A DNA stretch of 64,000 nt from an uncultured Bacteroidales bacterium. GTDB lineage: Bacteria; Bacteroidota; Bacteroidia; Bacteroidales; UBA932. Shown in pieces: positions 40,098 through 50,273 of the stretch (position 1 is its first letter; the number at the start of each line of letters is the position of its first letter). Below the pieces are notes generated by a model, which saw only the letters and a program-made list of their open reading frames with translations, had not been told where the DNA came from and did not search any database. The stretch is taken from positions 1 to 64,000 of the forward strand of contig CAMYYI010000002.1 in assembly GCA_947303465.1 (NCBI GenBank), read 5' to 3'. The position numbers and the translations under genes are program-made.

Positions 40098-41397
40098 AAC
40101 CCTGCTTGGAAAGCAGCAGGAGGGCGATTACGTTCACCCAGGCCTGTATACCTACCGCTATATCTCCGAGATCCCAGGTAACGGTACTTTCATAGATTGT
40201 CCCGATTACCGCCGCAGCCAGAAGGAACACCCTGAGGAACAACACCAGAGCCTTCTCTAAACGGCTGCCCTGACGCTTGCGCATCAGGTATATCAGGCTT
40301 GACTCCGAATAGAAATAATAGGCCATGATGGTGGTGTACACAAAGAACACCATGGCTATGCTGACAAACTGGGAGCCGAAACCGGGGAAAACAGTATCTA
40401 CCGCAGCCTGGGTATAACCGGCAAAATTGTTTCCCATATCCTGCGGGGCTGCTATCAGGATCATCAGGGCAGTCGCCGTGCATACGAAAAGGGTATCCAC
40501 ATAGACCGAGAAACTCTGGGCGAAGCCCTGGCGCACCGGATGGCTGACGTCAGCAGACGCAGACACTATGGCCCCGCTGCCCTGTCCCGCCTCGTTGGAG
40601 AAGATGCCGCGCTTGACACCCATCATGATGGTGGTACCGAGGGCTCCCCCGCCTATTGCGCCCGCCCCGAAAGCACCCTGGAAAATCTGCTTGAATACAC
40701 CGGGCACGGCCTCCAGATTGCAGCAGATGACAATCAGCGCCACTATGATGTAGCCCAGAGCCATGAAAGGAGTAACTACGGAAGACACCCTGGATATACT
40801 CTTGACGCCCCCGAAAATCACAATTCCCAGCACTATCGCAAGGCCTATTCCGGCATAGACGGGAGGAACTCCGAAGGCATTGCTCATGGACGTACCCAGG
40901 CCGTTTGCCTGAACGGTCACAAGGCAGATGCCGTACCCGACCAATCCGGAGACGGCAAAGAAAACGCCCAGCCATTTCTGCTTCAGCCCTGCCTCAATAT
41001 AGCTGAAAGGGCCGCCGCGAAAGCCGGTTTCGTGATGGAACTTGTATATCTGGGCCAGGGTGGACTCTATAAATGCCGTAGCCGCGCCGAAAAAGGCGAT
41101 GAGCCACATCCAGAAAACCGAGCCGGGGCCACCTATTGCAATGGCGGTTGCCACGCCCACTATATTACCTGTGCCGATTCGCCCGGAAAGGGCCATGCAA
41201 AAGGCCTCGAATGATGATATGCCCTTGCCCTTCCCCGCCTTTACCGCGAAGAGTGATTTGAGCATGTCCTTGAAATGCCGGACCTGGACGAAGCGGGTGC
41301 CGGCAGTGAAAAACAGCCCTGCGAAAATAAGGAGCACCACCAGAGCCGGGCTCCATATTATCTTGCTGATCTGAGATACTGTTTCTGCGAAATTCAC
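40063..41397 (-). CDS. AGCS family sodium:alanine/glycine symporter
   Basis: GIGTGNIVGVATAIAIGGPGSVFWMW, GVKRGIFSNEAGQGSGAI; converges with preceding gene with 35-nt overlap. Confidence 0.95.
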   Translation of the reverse strand: MNFAETVSQISKIIWSPALVVLLIFAGLFFTAGTRFVQVRHFKDMLKSLFAVKAGKGKGISSFEAFCMALSGRIGTGNIVGVATAIAIGGPGSVFWMWLIAFFGAATAFIESTLAQIYKFHHETGFRGGPFSYIEAGLKQKWLGVFFAVSGLVGYGICLVTVQANGLGTSMSNAFGVPPVYAGIGLAIVLGIVIFGGVKSISRVSSVVTPFMALGYIIVALIVICCNLEAVPGVFKQIFQGAFGAGAIGGGALGTTIMMGVKRGIFSNEAGQGSGAIVSASADVSHPVRQGFAQSFSVYVDTLFVCTATALMILIAAPQDMGNNFAGYTQAAVDTVFPGFGSQFVSIAMVFFVYTTIMAYYFYSESSLIYLMRKRQGSRLEKALVLFLRVFLLAAAVIGTIYESTVTWDLGDIAVGIQAWVNVIALLLLSKQGFKALRDYEQGR

Positions 41398-41425
41398 TCC
41401 GCAAGATAGTCAATTAATACGACTA

Positions 41426-42013
41426 TCACAATAGCGTATGCACGCTGATTACCAGGCCACTGTCAGCGGCAAGCAGAATCTGGCGCATAAGGCGCTTGTC
41501 AAGGGCTATACAGCCGCCGGTCCAGTTCTTGGCGCCCTTGCAATGCACGAAGATTGCAGAACCCATGGGCCAGATTCCGTCAGCATTGTAGTCGGTTTCT
41601 ATGCCATAGTCATATTCCGGCGACAGTTCCCACATCCGCTCTCCTCCACAGCCAGCCTGAGGCTCCGTGCCGCCGGTCTGGATTATCCGGTTGTAGTTGG
41701 GCCCTTTTTCGTCACAGGCTATGGTTCCGGGAACCACTCTCAGATACGGCAGGCGGCTGCCCGGGTCCGGCAGTATCCCGAAGGCCCGCAGAGGCCTGAG
41801 TTCACCCAGAGGAGTCTTGGCATCGCCTTCCTCCAATTTACCCGGCCCGAACTTGCCGACATATGCCGTTCCCCTGCGGACAAGCCGCCAGCGGCTGCCA
41901 TCTTTTACGTAGAAACGCACGAGGGCATTTGAGCCTCCTGTGCATTCCACTGCAAGAAGCTGCCGGGCCCCGGGGTCCGCTGCAAGCCTGTCTTTAACCG
42001 GTTTCCAATTCAT
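41426..42013 (-). CDS. L,D-transpeptidase (YkuD-like) family protein
   Basis: MNWKPVKDRLAADPGARQLLAVE..., GDAKTPLGE, IFVHCKGAKNWTGGCIALDKRLM; start set to 42013 (4-nt overlap with the upstream gene). Confidence 0.85.
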   Translation of the reverse strand: MNWKPVKDRLAADPGARQLLAVECTGGSNALVRFYVKDGSRWRLVRRGTAYVGKFGPGKLEEGDAKTPLGELRPLRAFGILPDPGSRLPYLRVVPGTIACDEKGPNYNRIIQTGGTEPQAGCGGERMWELSPEYDYGIETDYNADGIWPMGSAIFVHCKGAKNWTGGCIALDKRLMRQILLAADSGLVISVHTLL

Positions 42014-42798
42014 TTGCGTATGAAAAGTATAGCCATCAGAGGCAGGGCAATAATAGCCATGGTTGCACTGATGGGAAGATAAATGCCGAAGTTGACGTAC
42101 TGCACCACCAGATAGGTTATCAGCAAAAGGCCCACACCCATAAGCGAAGAAATGATATAGTGGATGCGTATGTCCTCTTTCTTGCAGAGAATGCGACTGA
42201 GATTGGGCACGCCGAGGGAAATGAATCCTATGGGACCGCAGATACTTACTGCGCTGGTAACCAGAAACATAATTGCCAGCAGGCTGAATGCCTTGTGAGG
42301 CTTGCTGAGCTCGATTTCTCCCCTGAAATGCCTGGTCAGACGGCCGCTGTCTGCAATGGCGGCGGCAAGTCCCAAAGCGAAAAGGCACAGCGAGAAAATG
42401 ATGTCCGCTGTAGTGACGCCTTCCAGCCTGAAGTTGGCTGCCCCCCAGAGGTAATACTGCTTGAGAAGGTCTCCGTTGGGCGCATTAGTCACAACTATGG
42501 TCCCCAGGGAACCGATGAATGTGCCGAAGAGTATGCCGAAGGTAATCAGGCTCTGGGTGTTCACCCTCAGGGTGACGAAGAAGCACACTATGGTGCATAT
42601 AAGCGTACACACGAAGCTGCCCACGGTAAGGGAGCACCAGCCGGACATGGTAGCCGCCGCGGCGCCAAGGCAGGCTGCGCTGCCAAGGCCCAGACTGTAG
42701 ACATCGCCCAGCTGGTTACGCCAGAGGTACTGCATCTGGATACCGCCCACAGGAAGGGCGATACCGGACAGCAGTACGTATAGAAGGCTAAGAAGCAC
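42010..42798 (-). CDS. FecCD-family (BtuC-like) ABC transporter permease
   Basis: LLSGIALPVGGIQMQYLWRNQLGD, CGPIGFISLGVPNLSRIL; 262 aa, shorter than usual; no ATPase or binding protein adjacent. Confidence 0.78.
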   Translation of the reverse strand: MLLSLLYVLLSGIALPVGGIQMQYLWRNQLGDVYSLGLGSAACLGAAAATMSGWCSLTVGSFVCTLICTIVCFFVTLRVNTQSLITFGILFGTFIGSLGTIVVTNAPNGDLLKQYYLWGAANFRLEGVTTADIIFSLCLFALGLAAAIADSGRLTRHFRGEIELSKPHKAFSLLAIMFLVTSAVSICGPIGFISLGVPNLSRILCKKEDIRIHYIISSLMGVGLLLITYLVVQYVNFGIYLPISATMAIIALPLMAILFIRK

Positions 42799-44336
42799 TA
42801 TTTGGCTATCGCTACGCTACGGGTCTCACGGATAACCGTAATCTTGACCTGTCCGGGATAAGTCATCTCATCCTGGATGCGCTGGGCGATATCGGTGGAG
42901 AGGCGTGCAGCCTGGTCATCGCTGACCTCGTCGGCTCCGACAATAACACGCAGCTCACGGCCGGCCTGTATTGCATAGGACTTGGTCACGCCCGGATAAG
43001 AGGCAGCGAGGTCTTCCATGCCCTTCAGGCGCTTGATGTAAGACTCTATAACCTCACGGCGTGCACCGGGACGGGCTCCGGAAATGGCGTCACCTACGAG
43101 CACCAGAGGCGCATAGATGGTAGTCATTTCCATCTCCTCGTGGTGGGCGCCTATACAGTTGCAGATTTCGGGACGCTCCTTGTACTGCTCTGCAAGCTTG
43201 GCTCCGAGCAGGGCGTGAGGCAGCTCGGGTTCCTCTTCGGAGACCTTGCCTATATCGTGGAGCAAACCGGCACGCTTTGCAAGCTTGGGATTGAGGCCGA
43301 GCTCGGAAGCCATAATGGCGCAGATGTTTGCAACTTCGCGGGAGTGCTGCAGCAGGTTCTGTCCGTAGGAGCTGCGGTACTTCATACGGCCTATCATGCG
43401 CACGAGCTCGATATTGAGCCCATGGATGCCAAGGTCTATGCAGGTACGCTTACCGGTCTCGAGAATCTCCTCCTCCAGCTGCTTGCTCACTTTGGCCACC
43501 ACTTCCTCTATACGGGCGGGATGGATGCGGCCGTCTATGACCAGCTGATGAAGCGACAGCCTGGCGACCTCCCTGCGGACCGGATCGAAGGCGCTGATAA
43601 GGATGGCGTCGGGAGTATCGTCAACCACAATCTCCACTCCGGTGGCCGCTTCTAGAGCGCGGATGTTGCGGCCCTCACGTCCTATGATACGGCCCTTCAC
43701 TTCGTCGTTGTCGATAGGGAAAGTGGTAACGGCATTCTCTATCGCAGTTTCCGTTGCGGTGCGCTGTATCGTATTGATTACTATTCGTTTTGCCTCCTTG
43801 GCAGCATTCAGGCGGGCCTCATCCATGGTCTCGTTTATGTAGGCCTGGGCCTCAGTGCGGGCCTCAGCCTTCATGTTTTCAACGAGCATGTTCTTGGCAT
43901 CCTGCGCGCTCATTCCGGCAATGGTCTCGAGCTGGCGGTTTGCCTGAGCCCTCAGGACTTCGGCCTCCTCCATCTTTGCCTCAAGGACGGCCTTCTGTGC
44001 GTTTACCTGGCCGCGCTGCGAATCCAGGTCGTGCTGCTTCTTGTTCAGCTCCTGAGCCTGCTGGTTCAGCTGGTTCTCACGGTTCTTGATATTGTTTTCG
44101 CGATCACGGAGCTCATTGTTGCGCTGGTTGCACTTCTGGTCGTGCTCACTCTTTAGCTGTATGAATTTTTCCTTGGCCTGAAGGATTTTCTGCTGCTTGA
44201 TGTTCTCCCCTTCAAGTTCCGCCTTTTCTATGATTGCTGCAGCCCGGCCCTTGGAGGCGGCGCGGCTGACCGCTATATAGATTGCCAACGCGATGACTGC
44301 ACCTGCGATAGCTGATAATATGTAATACAAAAGCAT
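42798..44336 (-). CDS. rny: Ribonuclease Y
   Basis: N-terminal TM and coiled coil, KH domain ([48 protein letters not shown]), HD domain (LLHDIGKV). Confidence 0.97.
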   Translation of the reverse strand: MLLYYILSAIAGAVIALAIYIAVSRAASKGRAAAIIEKAELEGENIKQQKILQAKEKFIQLKSEHDQKCNQRNNELRDRENNIKNRENQLNQQAQELNKKQHDLDSQRGQVNAQKAVLEAKMEEAEVLRAQANRQLETIAGMSAQDAKNMLVENMKAEARTEAQAYINETMDEARLNAAKEAKRIVINTIQRTATETAIENAVTTFPIDNDEVKGRIIGREGRNIRALEAATGVEIVVDDTPDAILISAFDPVRREVARLSLHQLVIDGRIHPARIEEVVAKVSKQLEEEILETGKRTCIDLGIHGLNIELVRMIGRMKYRSSYGQNLLQHSREVANICAIMASELGLNPKLAKRAGLLHDIGKVSEEEPELPHALLGAKLAEQYKERPEICNCIGAHHEEMEMTTIYAPLVLVGDAISGARPGARREVIESYIKRLKGMEDLAASYPGVTKSYAIQAGRELRVIVGADEVSDDQAARLSTDIAQRIQDEMTYPGQVKITVIRETRSVAIAK

Positions 44337-44486
44337 ATATTTAGGTTTTATTTAACCTACAAATTTATCACTTTTCATCGAAATCCGCAATACAGGGCCG
44401 ACAAAAAATGAAATTTTTTAAAATTATGCACAGTATATCGTAAAAAGTATTATTTTTACATATTAAAAGAGAATCGAGGACAAGCG

Positions 44487-46439
44487 ATGAAAACCACACA
44501 CCTGCTGATAACCGCTCTGCTGGCTGTATTCTGCATGGCCGCAGTTTCTTGCGAAGAAAAACCGGAAGACAACAAGGCCGACGACATTGTCACAACTTAT
44601 ATTTCCGTTCCTTCCAACACGGAAATAGAGGAAGGCGCCACCTTCTCGCTTGTAGTTTCCGGCAAGACCAATATCAAGAACGACGACCAGATAATACTGC
44701 GCTCCGTTGCCAACCAGGAGTATGTCTGTCACATAGTGAACATCAAAGACGGATCGCTGCTGGAGTTCGAGCTGGCGGACGGAATAGTCAGCGGAACATA
44801 TAAGATCCTGGTCCGGCGGGGCTCGTCAAACTACTATATAGGCACTACCAACCTTACCATCCTGAGGCCCCTCGGAATTGAGCCGGACCCGTCCACAAGT
44901 GTCTATGGAATAGTCACTTGCGAGGATAAGGGTGTACCGGGAGTGCTGGTTTCCGACGGCCAGGACATAGTCCGGACGGACGAAAGAGGAATATACCAGA
45001 TACAGTCGCAGAAGGCCTGGCAGTACGTGTTCATCATCATCCCTTCCGGGTATGAAGTGCCGTGCCAGGGCATACTGCCCGAGTTCCATGCCACCCTCTC
45101 CAAACCGGCGAACGTGGCCGAGCGCAAGGACTTCGAGCTGATGAAGACTAACAATGACAGGTTCACCCTCTTCGTCTGCGGCGACATGCATCTTGCAAAG
45201 CGCAACAACGACCTTGCCCAGTTTGCCGATGTCGCCAAAACGCTCAACGACGCCATCTCGAAGGCAGGAGGCAAATGCTACTGCATGACTCTGGGAGACA
45301 TGACCTGGGACGTGTACTGGTACAGCAACAGCTACACCTTTCCGCAGTACTTAGAGACTGCGAACGCCAGTTTCAAGGACATTGCCTTCTTCCACACCAT
45401 GGGCAACCACGACAACGACATGAACTCCGTCGGCGACTACAACAAGGCATTCCGTTACACGCGCGACATCGCCCCCACCTTCTATTCTTTCAATCTGGGC
45501 AAGGCGCACTTCATCGTGCTGGACAACATAGACTACAACAACGTAGGCGCCGGAGATGCGCTTCGCGGGGAATATGTGCTAGACTATACCGCCGAGCAGA
45601 TGGCATGGCTGCGAAAAGACCTCTCATACGTTGATGCGTCCACGCCTGTTTTCATCACCTCCCACGCCCCGCTTTCCAGGCCCTCGGGAGCCGAGAGCTT
45701 CAACGACAAGTACATGAGCGGGGCCAACTCGTCCGGAGAGGCCAACATGCAGGATTTCATTGCTTCCCTGAGTGCATACAACGTTCATTTCCTGAGCGGA
45801 CACACCCACAATGTCTTCCACCGCAGGCACAACGACAGGTTCGCCGAGCATAATGAGGGGGCCATCTGTGCATCCTGGTGGTGGTCCGGCAAGGAGACTC
45901 CCGGCCTGCACCTTTCACAGGACGGTGCGCCAGGCGGCTTTGCCGTATGGAGCTTCGACGGCAAGGATTTCAAGTATTCCTTCCGTGCTGCCGGACATGA
46001 CGACAAGTACCAGTTCCGCGCCTACGACATGAACGAGGTGAAGAAGGTCGTGGTTTCGGAAGCCGGCGGCGGCAAGGCCAAGTTCAACGATTTCGTGAGT
46101 GCGGTTTCCGCCTATCCGGCCAATACCATACTGGTTAACGTCTGGGACTATGACGACGGATGGACTGTAAAGATAAGCGAAAACGGCAACGACCTGGCGG
46201 TCTCCAAGGACTATGCTTATGATCCGGCGCATATCATGGCACTTACTGCGCCAAGGTACAAGGCCACCGACTCCCCCAACTTCACAACTGCGAAATGGCC
46301 CCATTTCTTTAAGGCAAAGGCTTCTTCGGCCAATTCCACGGTAACAGTCACAGTTACGGACCGTAACGGCAAAGTGTTCACGGAAACCATGTCCCGGCCA
46401 AAGGCCTTCAATCTGTCTGATTATAAAAACAAATACTAA
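44487..46439 (+). CDS. Calcineurin-like phosphoesterase lipoprotein (related to 14999-16603)
   Basis: SP-II signal MKTTHLLITALLAVFCMAAVSC; GDMHLAKRNND, MGNHDNDMN, SGHTHNVFHRRH, C-terminal ILVNVWDYDDGW. Confidence 0.9.
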   Translation: MKTTHLLITALLAVFCMAAVSCEEKPEDNKADDIVTTYISVPSNTEIEEGATFSLVVSGKTNIKNDDQIILRSVANQEYVCHIVNIKDGSLLEFELADGIVSGTYKILVRRGSSNYYIGTTNLTILRPLGIEPDPSTSVYGIVTCEDKGVPGVLVSDGQDIVRTDERGIYQIQSQKAWQYVFIIIPSGYEVPCQGILPEFHATLSKPANVAERKDFELMKTNNDRFTLFVCGDMHLAKRNNDLAQFADVAKTLNDAISKAGGKCYCMTLGDMTWDVYWYSNSYTFPQYLETANASFKDIAFFHTMGNHDNDMNSVGDYNKAFRYTRDIAPTFYSFNLGKAHFIVLDNIDYNNVGAGDALRGEYVLDYTAEQMAWLRKDLSYVDASTPVFITSHAPLSRPSGAESFNDKYMSGANSSGEANMQDFIASLSAYNVHFLSGHTHNVFHRRHNDRFAEHNEGAICASWWWSGKETPGLHLSQDGAPGGFAVWSFDGKDFKYSFRAAGHDDKYQFRAYDMNEVKKVVVSEAGGGKAKFNDFVSAVSAYPANTILVNVWDYDDGWTVKISENGNDLAVSKDYAYDPAHIMALTAPRYKATDSPNFTTAKWPHFFKAKASSANSTVTVTVTDRNGKVFTETMSRPKAFNLSDYKNKY

Positions 46440-46479
46440 CTCATTAATTATTAACCTTTCAATCTAACCCAAAACCGTT

Positions 46480-49400
46480 ATGAGATTTATGAAAATTCTC
46501 ACCGCCTCGGTGCTGCTGCTGTTGGCCAGTACAGGCCTTCATGCGCAAAACCGGACGGTTTCCGGAAAGGTTCTCGACGAAGCCGGACTTCCCTGTCCCG
46601 GCATCGCCGTGGTCGTTGACGGAACAACAAACGGCACTGTGTCGAACGAAGACGGATCCTGGTCCCTCAGCGTTCCCGCACGTGACGTCACACTGGTTTT
46701 CTCCAGCCTTGGGTACACTACACAGAGCCTGAATCTGGGCGCCGGCCAGAATTCGCTCGTCGTTACCATGGCTGAAGACAACATGACACTGGAGGAGACG
46801 ATAGTCGTAGGTTACGGTACCCAGAAAAAGGTCAACCTTACCGGCGCTATCACGGCAGTAGAGAGCAAGGCACTCGAAAACCGCAGTGCCCACAACCTCA
46901 CCACAATGCTGCAGGGATCAGTCCCCGGACTGAACGTCAGCACCTCCAGCGGCAACCCGGGTTCTACGGGAAGCCTGAACATCCGAGGCTATACCTCAAT
47001 CAACGGCGGTGACCCGCTGGTGCTTATAGACGGCATCGAAGGGAGCATCAACCGCATCAACCCCCAGGACGTCGAGTCCATTTCCGTTATCAAGGATGCA
47101 TCTTCGGCTGCGGTTTACGGCGCCCGTGCCGCATACGGCGTCATCCTTGTAACCACCAAGAACGGCAACACCGACAAGAACGCCGCCACAGTACGTTACA
47201 GCGGCCGTTACGGCGTTGAGATGCCTACCACCTCGACGGAATGGGAAACCACAGGTTACTGGTCGGTTTACACCATCAACAAGTTCTGGTACGAGACCAA
47301 GGGTTCCAATTACGTGAACTACACCGCCGAAGACATGCGCGAGCTGCTCGCCCGTGTGCATGACAAGACGGAGAATCCGGAGCGTCCCTGGGTGGTGATA
47401 AAAGACGGCAAGTACAAATACTACGCAAATACCGACTGGTGGCACGAGCTCTATAACGACGTTCACCCCACCACCAACCACAGCGTAAGCGTCAGCGGCG
47501 GTAATAAAGCCGTAAAGTACTATCTGTCAGGACAGTATGACCGTCAGGAAGGAATGGTGAAGGCCCGCCCGGACGTTTACGAGAAGTACAACCTCAGGGC
47601 AAAGATCGACGCCCGCATCAACAGCTGGGCCAGCATCAGCAACAACACCAACTTCTTCGTGGGCACATACGACTTCCCCGGCCTGGCCGACATTCAGGAT
47701 TCGTTCGCCTACGGTGACCGCCATGCTCCGGCGTGCTTCCCCCTGAAGAACCCGGACGGCACCTGGGTATACTTCGTGGACGCACTCGGTTACCGCGTGT
47801 GCAACGGTCGTCACTGGGCCTATGCCTCAAACAATCTGAATGTTGAAAAGAGGACTGACCTGGCGAACACCACCGAGCTTACAATCACCCCCTTCAAGGG
47901 ACTCACCCTCAAGGCCAACTACAGCTACCGCACCTACAACAACCACGACACCCACAGGCGAAACCTGATCGAATACTCCCAGTATCCCGGCGAAGTGGTT
48001 GTATACAACAACGGCGGAGCGTTCGACAACTACATGACGGAGGATATCAAAGAGTATGTCCGCCAGACCGTGAATGCCTACGCAACTTATGAGAACACTT
48101 TCGGAGACGCCCACAACCTCAAGGTAATGGCCGGTTACAACTACGACGACTACCATTACAAGAGAGTGGCGGCAAAGGGCTACGACCTCATCACCACAGA
48201 GCTCTCCGACCTTGCCCTCATCTCTACCGAGACCCGTACCCCGGAAGTCGGAGGCAACCAGTCCGCATGGAGGACCGCCGGCTTCTTCGGCCGTATCAAC
48301 TACGACTACAAGGGACGCTATCTCTTCGAGACCTCTGCCCGCTATGACGGTTCTTCCCGTTTCGCCAGAGGACACAAGTGGGGTTTCTTCCCTTCAGTTT
48401 CCGTTGGCTGGCGCATCAGCGAGGAACCTTTCTTCACGCCCGTCAAGCACGTCGTGAACAACCTCAAGCTCCGTGCATCATATGGTACCCTGGGCAACCA
48501 GAACGTGGCCAACTTCTCCTACATCCGCCTGGTAAACTTCAAGACCTTCTCGGCATACAACTTCGGAGACAACACTATGGCCCGCTACACGAACCTCGAC
48601 GCACCGGTAGCCTCCGACAAGACCTGGGAGGTCTCCAAGCAGAGCAACCTCGGTCTCGACCTGGCAATGTTCGGCAACAGGCTTGAATTCACCGGCGAAC
48701 TCTACATCCGCGACACCGACGGCATGCTTACCGACGGTATGGACCTGCCTTCCGTTTACGGAGCCGGTACTCCCCAGATGAACGCCGCCGACCTTCGCAC
48801 CAAAGGTTACGAACTCTCCCTCAGCTGGAGGGATTCCTTCAAGCTCTTCGGGCAGAACTTTGAATATTTCGTCAAGCCTACCCTGAGCGAGTACCGCTCA
48901 AACATCACCAAGTTCAACAACGAAACCAAGCTCCTCTCCAATTATTACGAGGGCATGGAGCTCGGTGAAATCTGGGGCTTCCATGTAATCGGTCTCTTCG
49001 ACAGCGACGAACAGGCTGCAGAGTACACCAGCAAGGTGGACCAGTCCTACTGCAACGCCAACCTGAACGGAGGCTGGAAAGCCGGAGACCTCATGTTCGC
49101 CGACCTCGGAGGCAAAGTCACCCGTGACGAGAACGGAAACGTCATTTCCGACGAGCCTGACGGCGTAATCGGAATCGGCGCCAACACCCTGGACGACCAT
49201 GGTGACAAGATCTACCTGGGCAACTCCCTCCCCCGCCTGCACTACGGCGTTACCACCGGTTTCTCCTATGCAGGTTTTGACGTGAGCGTGTTCTTCGAAG
49301 GTACCGGCGACCACTACTGGTATCCTGCCCGCTACAACTTCGACTTCTGGGGTCCCTACTCCCTCGGTTATCCCACCTTCCTTGCCAAGAATTTCCTTGA

Positions 49401-50268
49401 CAACTGCTGGGCCGAGGATAACAAGGACGCCTACTTCCCCAGGCCACGTTCCAATGTCGCTTCCAACGGCGGCGGCGAACTCGGCCGCGTGAACGACAGG
49501 TATATCCAGAATATCCGTTACCTGCGTTTCAAGAACATGACCATAGGCTACACCATCCCCGAGAAGATAGTCAACAAGATAGGCTTCGAGCAGATTCGTG
49601 TTTACGCTTCCGGCGAGAACATCGAGTACTGGTCCCCTATCAAGAAGATAACCGACCATCTGGATCCGGAGAGCTGCTTCAACCGTGGCGGCGATCCCGT
49701 GGATGACCTTAACAACACCTCCTATCCCTGGCAGAAGACCTTCATGTTAGGCGTTGACCTTACCTTCGGCGGAAGGGCCGCAAAGGCGGTCAGCACCGGA
49801 AAGGCCGCTGCTGCACTTGCCACAGAGGCCAAGGAGATAATCCGCGAAGTTGTGAAGGAGAAGATTGTTGAAGTTCCTGTCGAAAAGATCGTTGAGGTCG
49901 AGAAGATAGTGGAGGTTGAGAAACCCGTTCCCGCTTCTACTCTCAGCGGCGAGTACACCGATATGCTGTACTTCATCATCAACAAGGCTGAGCTGCGTCC
50001 CGAGGAGGCATTCAAGGTCGGACGTCTCTGCCAGATACTGAAAGACAATCCTGACTCCAGGATAGTTATTACAGGATATGCCGATTCCGGCACCGGTACT
50101 CCGGAGATCAACAGCGAACTCTCAGAGGCCCGTGCCAGCGCCGTTGCCGATCTGCTTGCCAAGGCAGGCATTTCCGCAGACCGCATCGTATGTCATGCCG
50201 CAGGTGGTGACAGAGACTCTTCTGCCAGCCCCGAGTCCAACCGTGTGGCCGTCTGTATCATCAAATAA
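46480..50268 (+). CDS. SusC/RagA-type TonB-linked outer membrane transporter with C-terminal OmpA-like domain
   Basis: Carboxypeptidase-like N-domain, EETIVVGYGTQKKVNLTGAIT, plug/barrel ending YPWQKTFMLGVDLTFGG; then linker (VKEKIVEVPVEKIVEVEKIVEVEKPV) and OmpA-like IVITGYADSGTGTPEINSELSEARASAVADLL. Confidence 0.95.
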   Translation: MRFMKILTASVLLLLASTGLHAQNRTVSGKVLDEAGLPCPGIAVVVDGTTNGTVSNEDGSWSLSVPARDVTLVFSSLGYTTQSLNLGAGQNSLVVTMAEDNMTLEETIVVGYGTQKKVNLTGAITAVESKALENRSAHNLTTMLQGSVPGLNVSTSSGNPGSTGSLNIRGYTSINGGDPLVLIDGIEGSINRINPQDVESISVIKDASSAAVYGARAAYGVILVTTKNGNTDKNAATVRYSGRYGVEMPTTSTEWETTGYWSVYTINKFWYETKGSNYVNYTAEDMRELLARVHDKTENPERPWVVIKDGKYKYYANTDWWHELYNDVHPTTNHSVSVSGGNKAVKYYLSGQYDRQEGMVKARPDVYEKYNLRAKIDARINSWASISNNTNFFVGTYDFPGLADIQDSFAYGDRHAPACFPLKNPDGTWVYFVDALGYRVCNGRHWAYASNNLNVEKRTDLANTTELTITPFKGLTLKANYSYRTYNNHDTHRRNLIEYSQYPGEVVVYNNGGAFDNYMTEDIKEYVRQTVNAYATYENTFGDAHNLKVMAGYNYDDYHYKRVAAKGYDLITTELSDLALISTETRTPEVGGNQSAWRTAGFFGRINYDYKGRYLFETSARYDGSSRFARGHKWGFFPSVSVGWRISEEPFFTPVKHVVNNLKLRASYGTLGNQNVANFSYIRLVNFKTFSAYNFGDNTMARYTNLDAPVASDKTWEVSKQSNLGLDLAMFGNRLEFTGELYIRDTDGMLTDGMDLPSVYGAGTPQMNAADLRTKGYELSLSWRDSFKLFGQNFEYFVKPTLSEYRSNITKFNNETKLLSNYYEGMELGEIWGFHVIGLFDSDEQAAEYTSKVDQSYCNANLNGGWKAGDLMFADLGGKVTRDENGNVISDEPDGVIGIGANTLDDHGDKIYLGNSLPRLHYGVTTGFSYAGFDVSVFFEGTGDHYWYPARYNFDFWGPYSLGYPTFLAKNFLDNCWAEDNKDAYFPRPRSNVASNGGGELGRVNDRYIQNIRYLRFKNMTIGYTIPEKIVNKIGFEQIRVYASGENIEYWSPIKKITDHLDPESCFNRGGDPVDDLNNTSYPWQKTFMLGVDLTFGGRAAKAVSTGKAAAALATEAKEIIREVVKEKIVEVPVEKIVEVEKIVEVEKPVPASTLSGEYTDMLYFIINKAELRPEEAFKVGRLCQILKDNPDSRIVITGYADSGTGTPEINSELSEARASAVADLLAKAGISADRIVCHAAGGDRDSSASPESNRVAVCIIK

Positions 50269-50273
50269 TTGAA

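Noticed and set aside
41426-42388. N-terminal extension of the L,D-transpeptidase ORF (before 42013)
   Set aside because: The extension overlaps the permease gene out of frame and reads as Gln/His/Arg-rich noise; start at 42013 gives the usual ATGA overlap.
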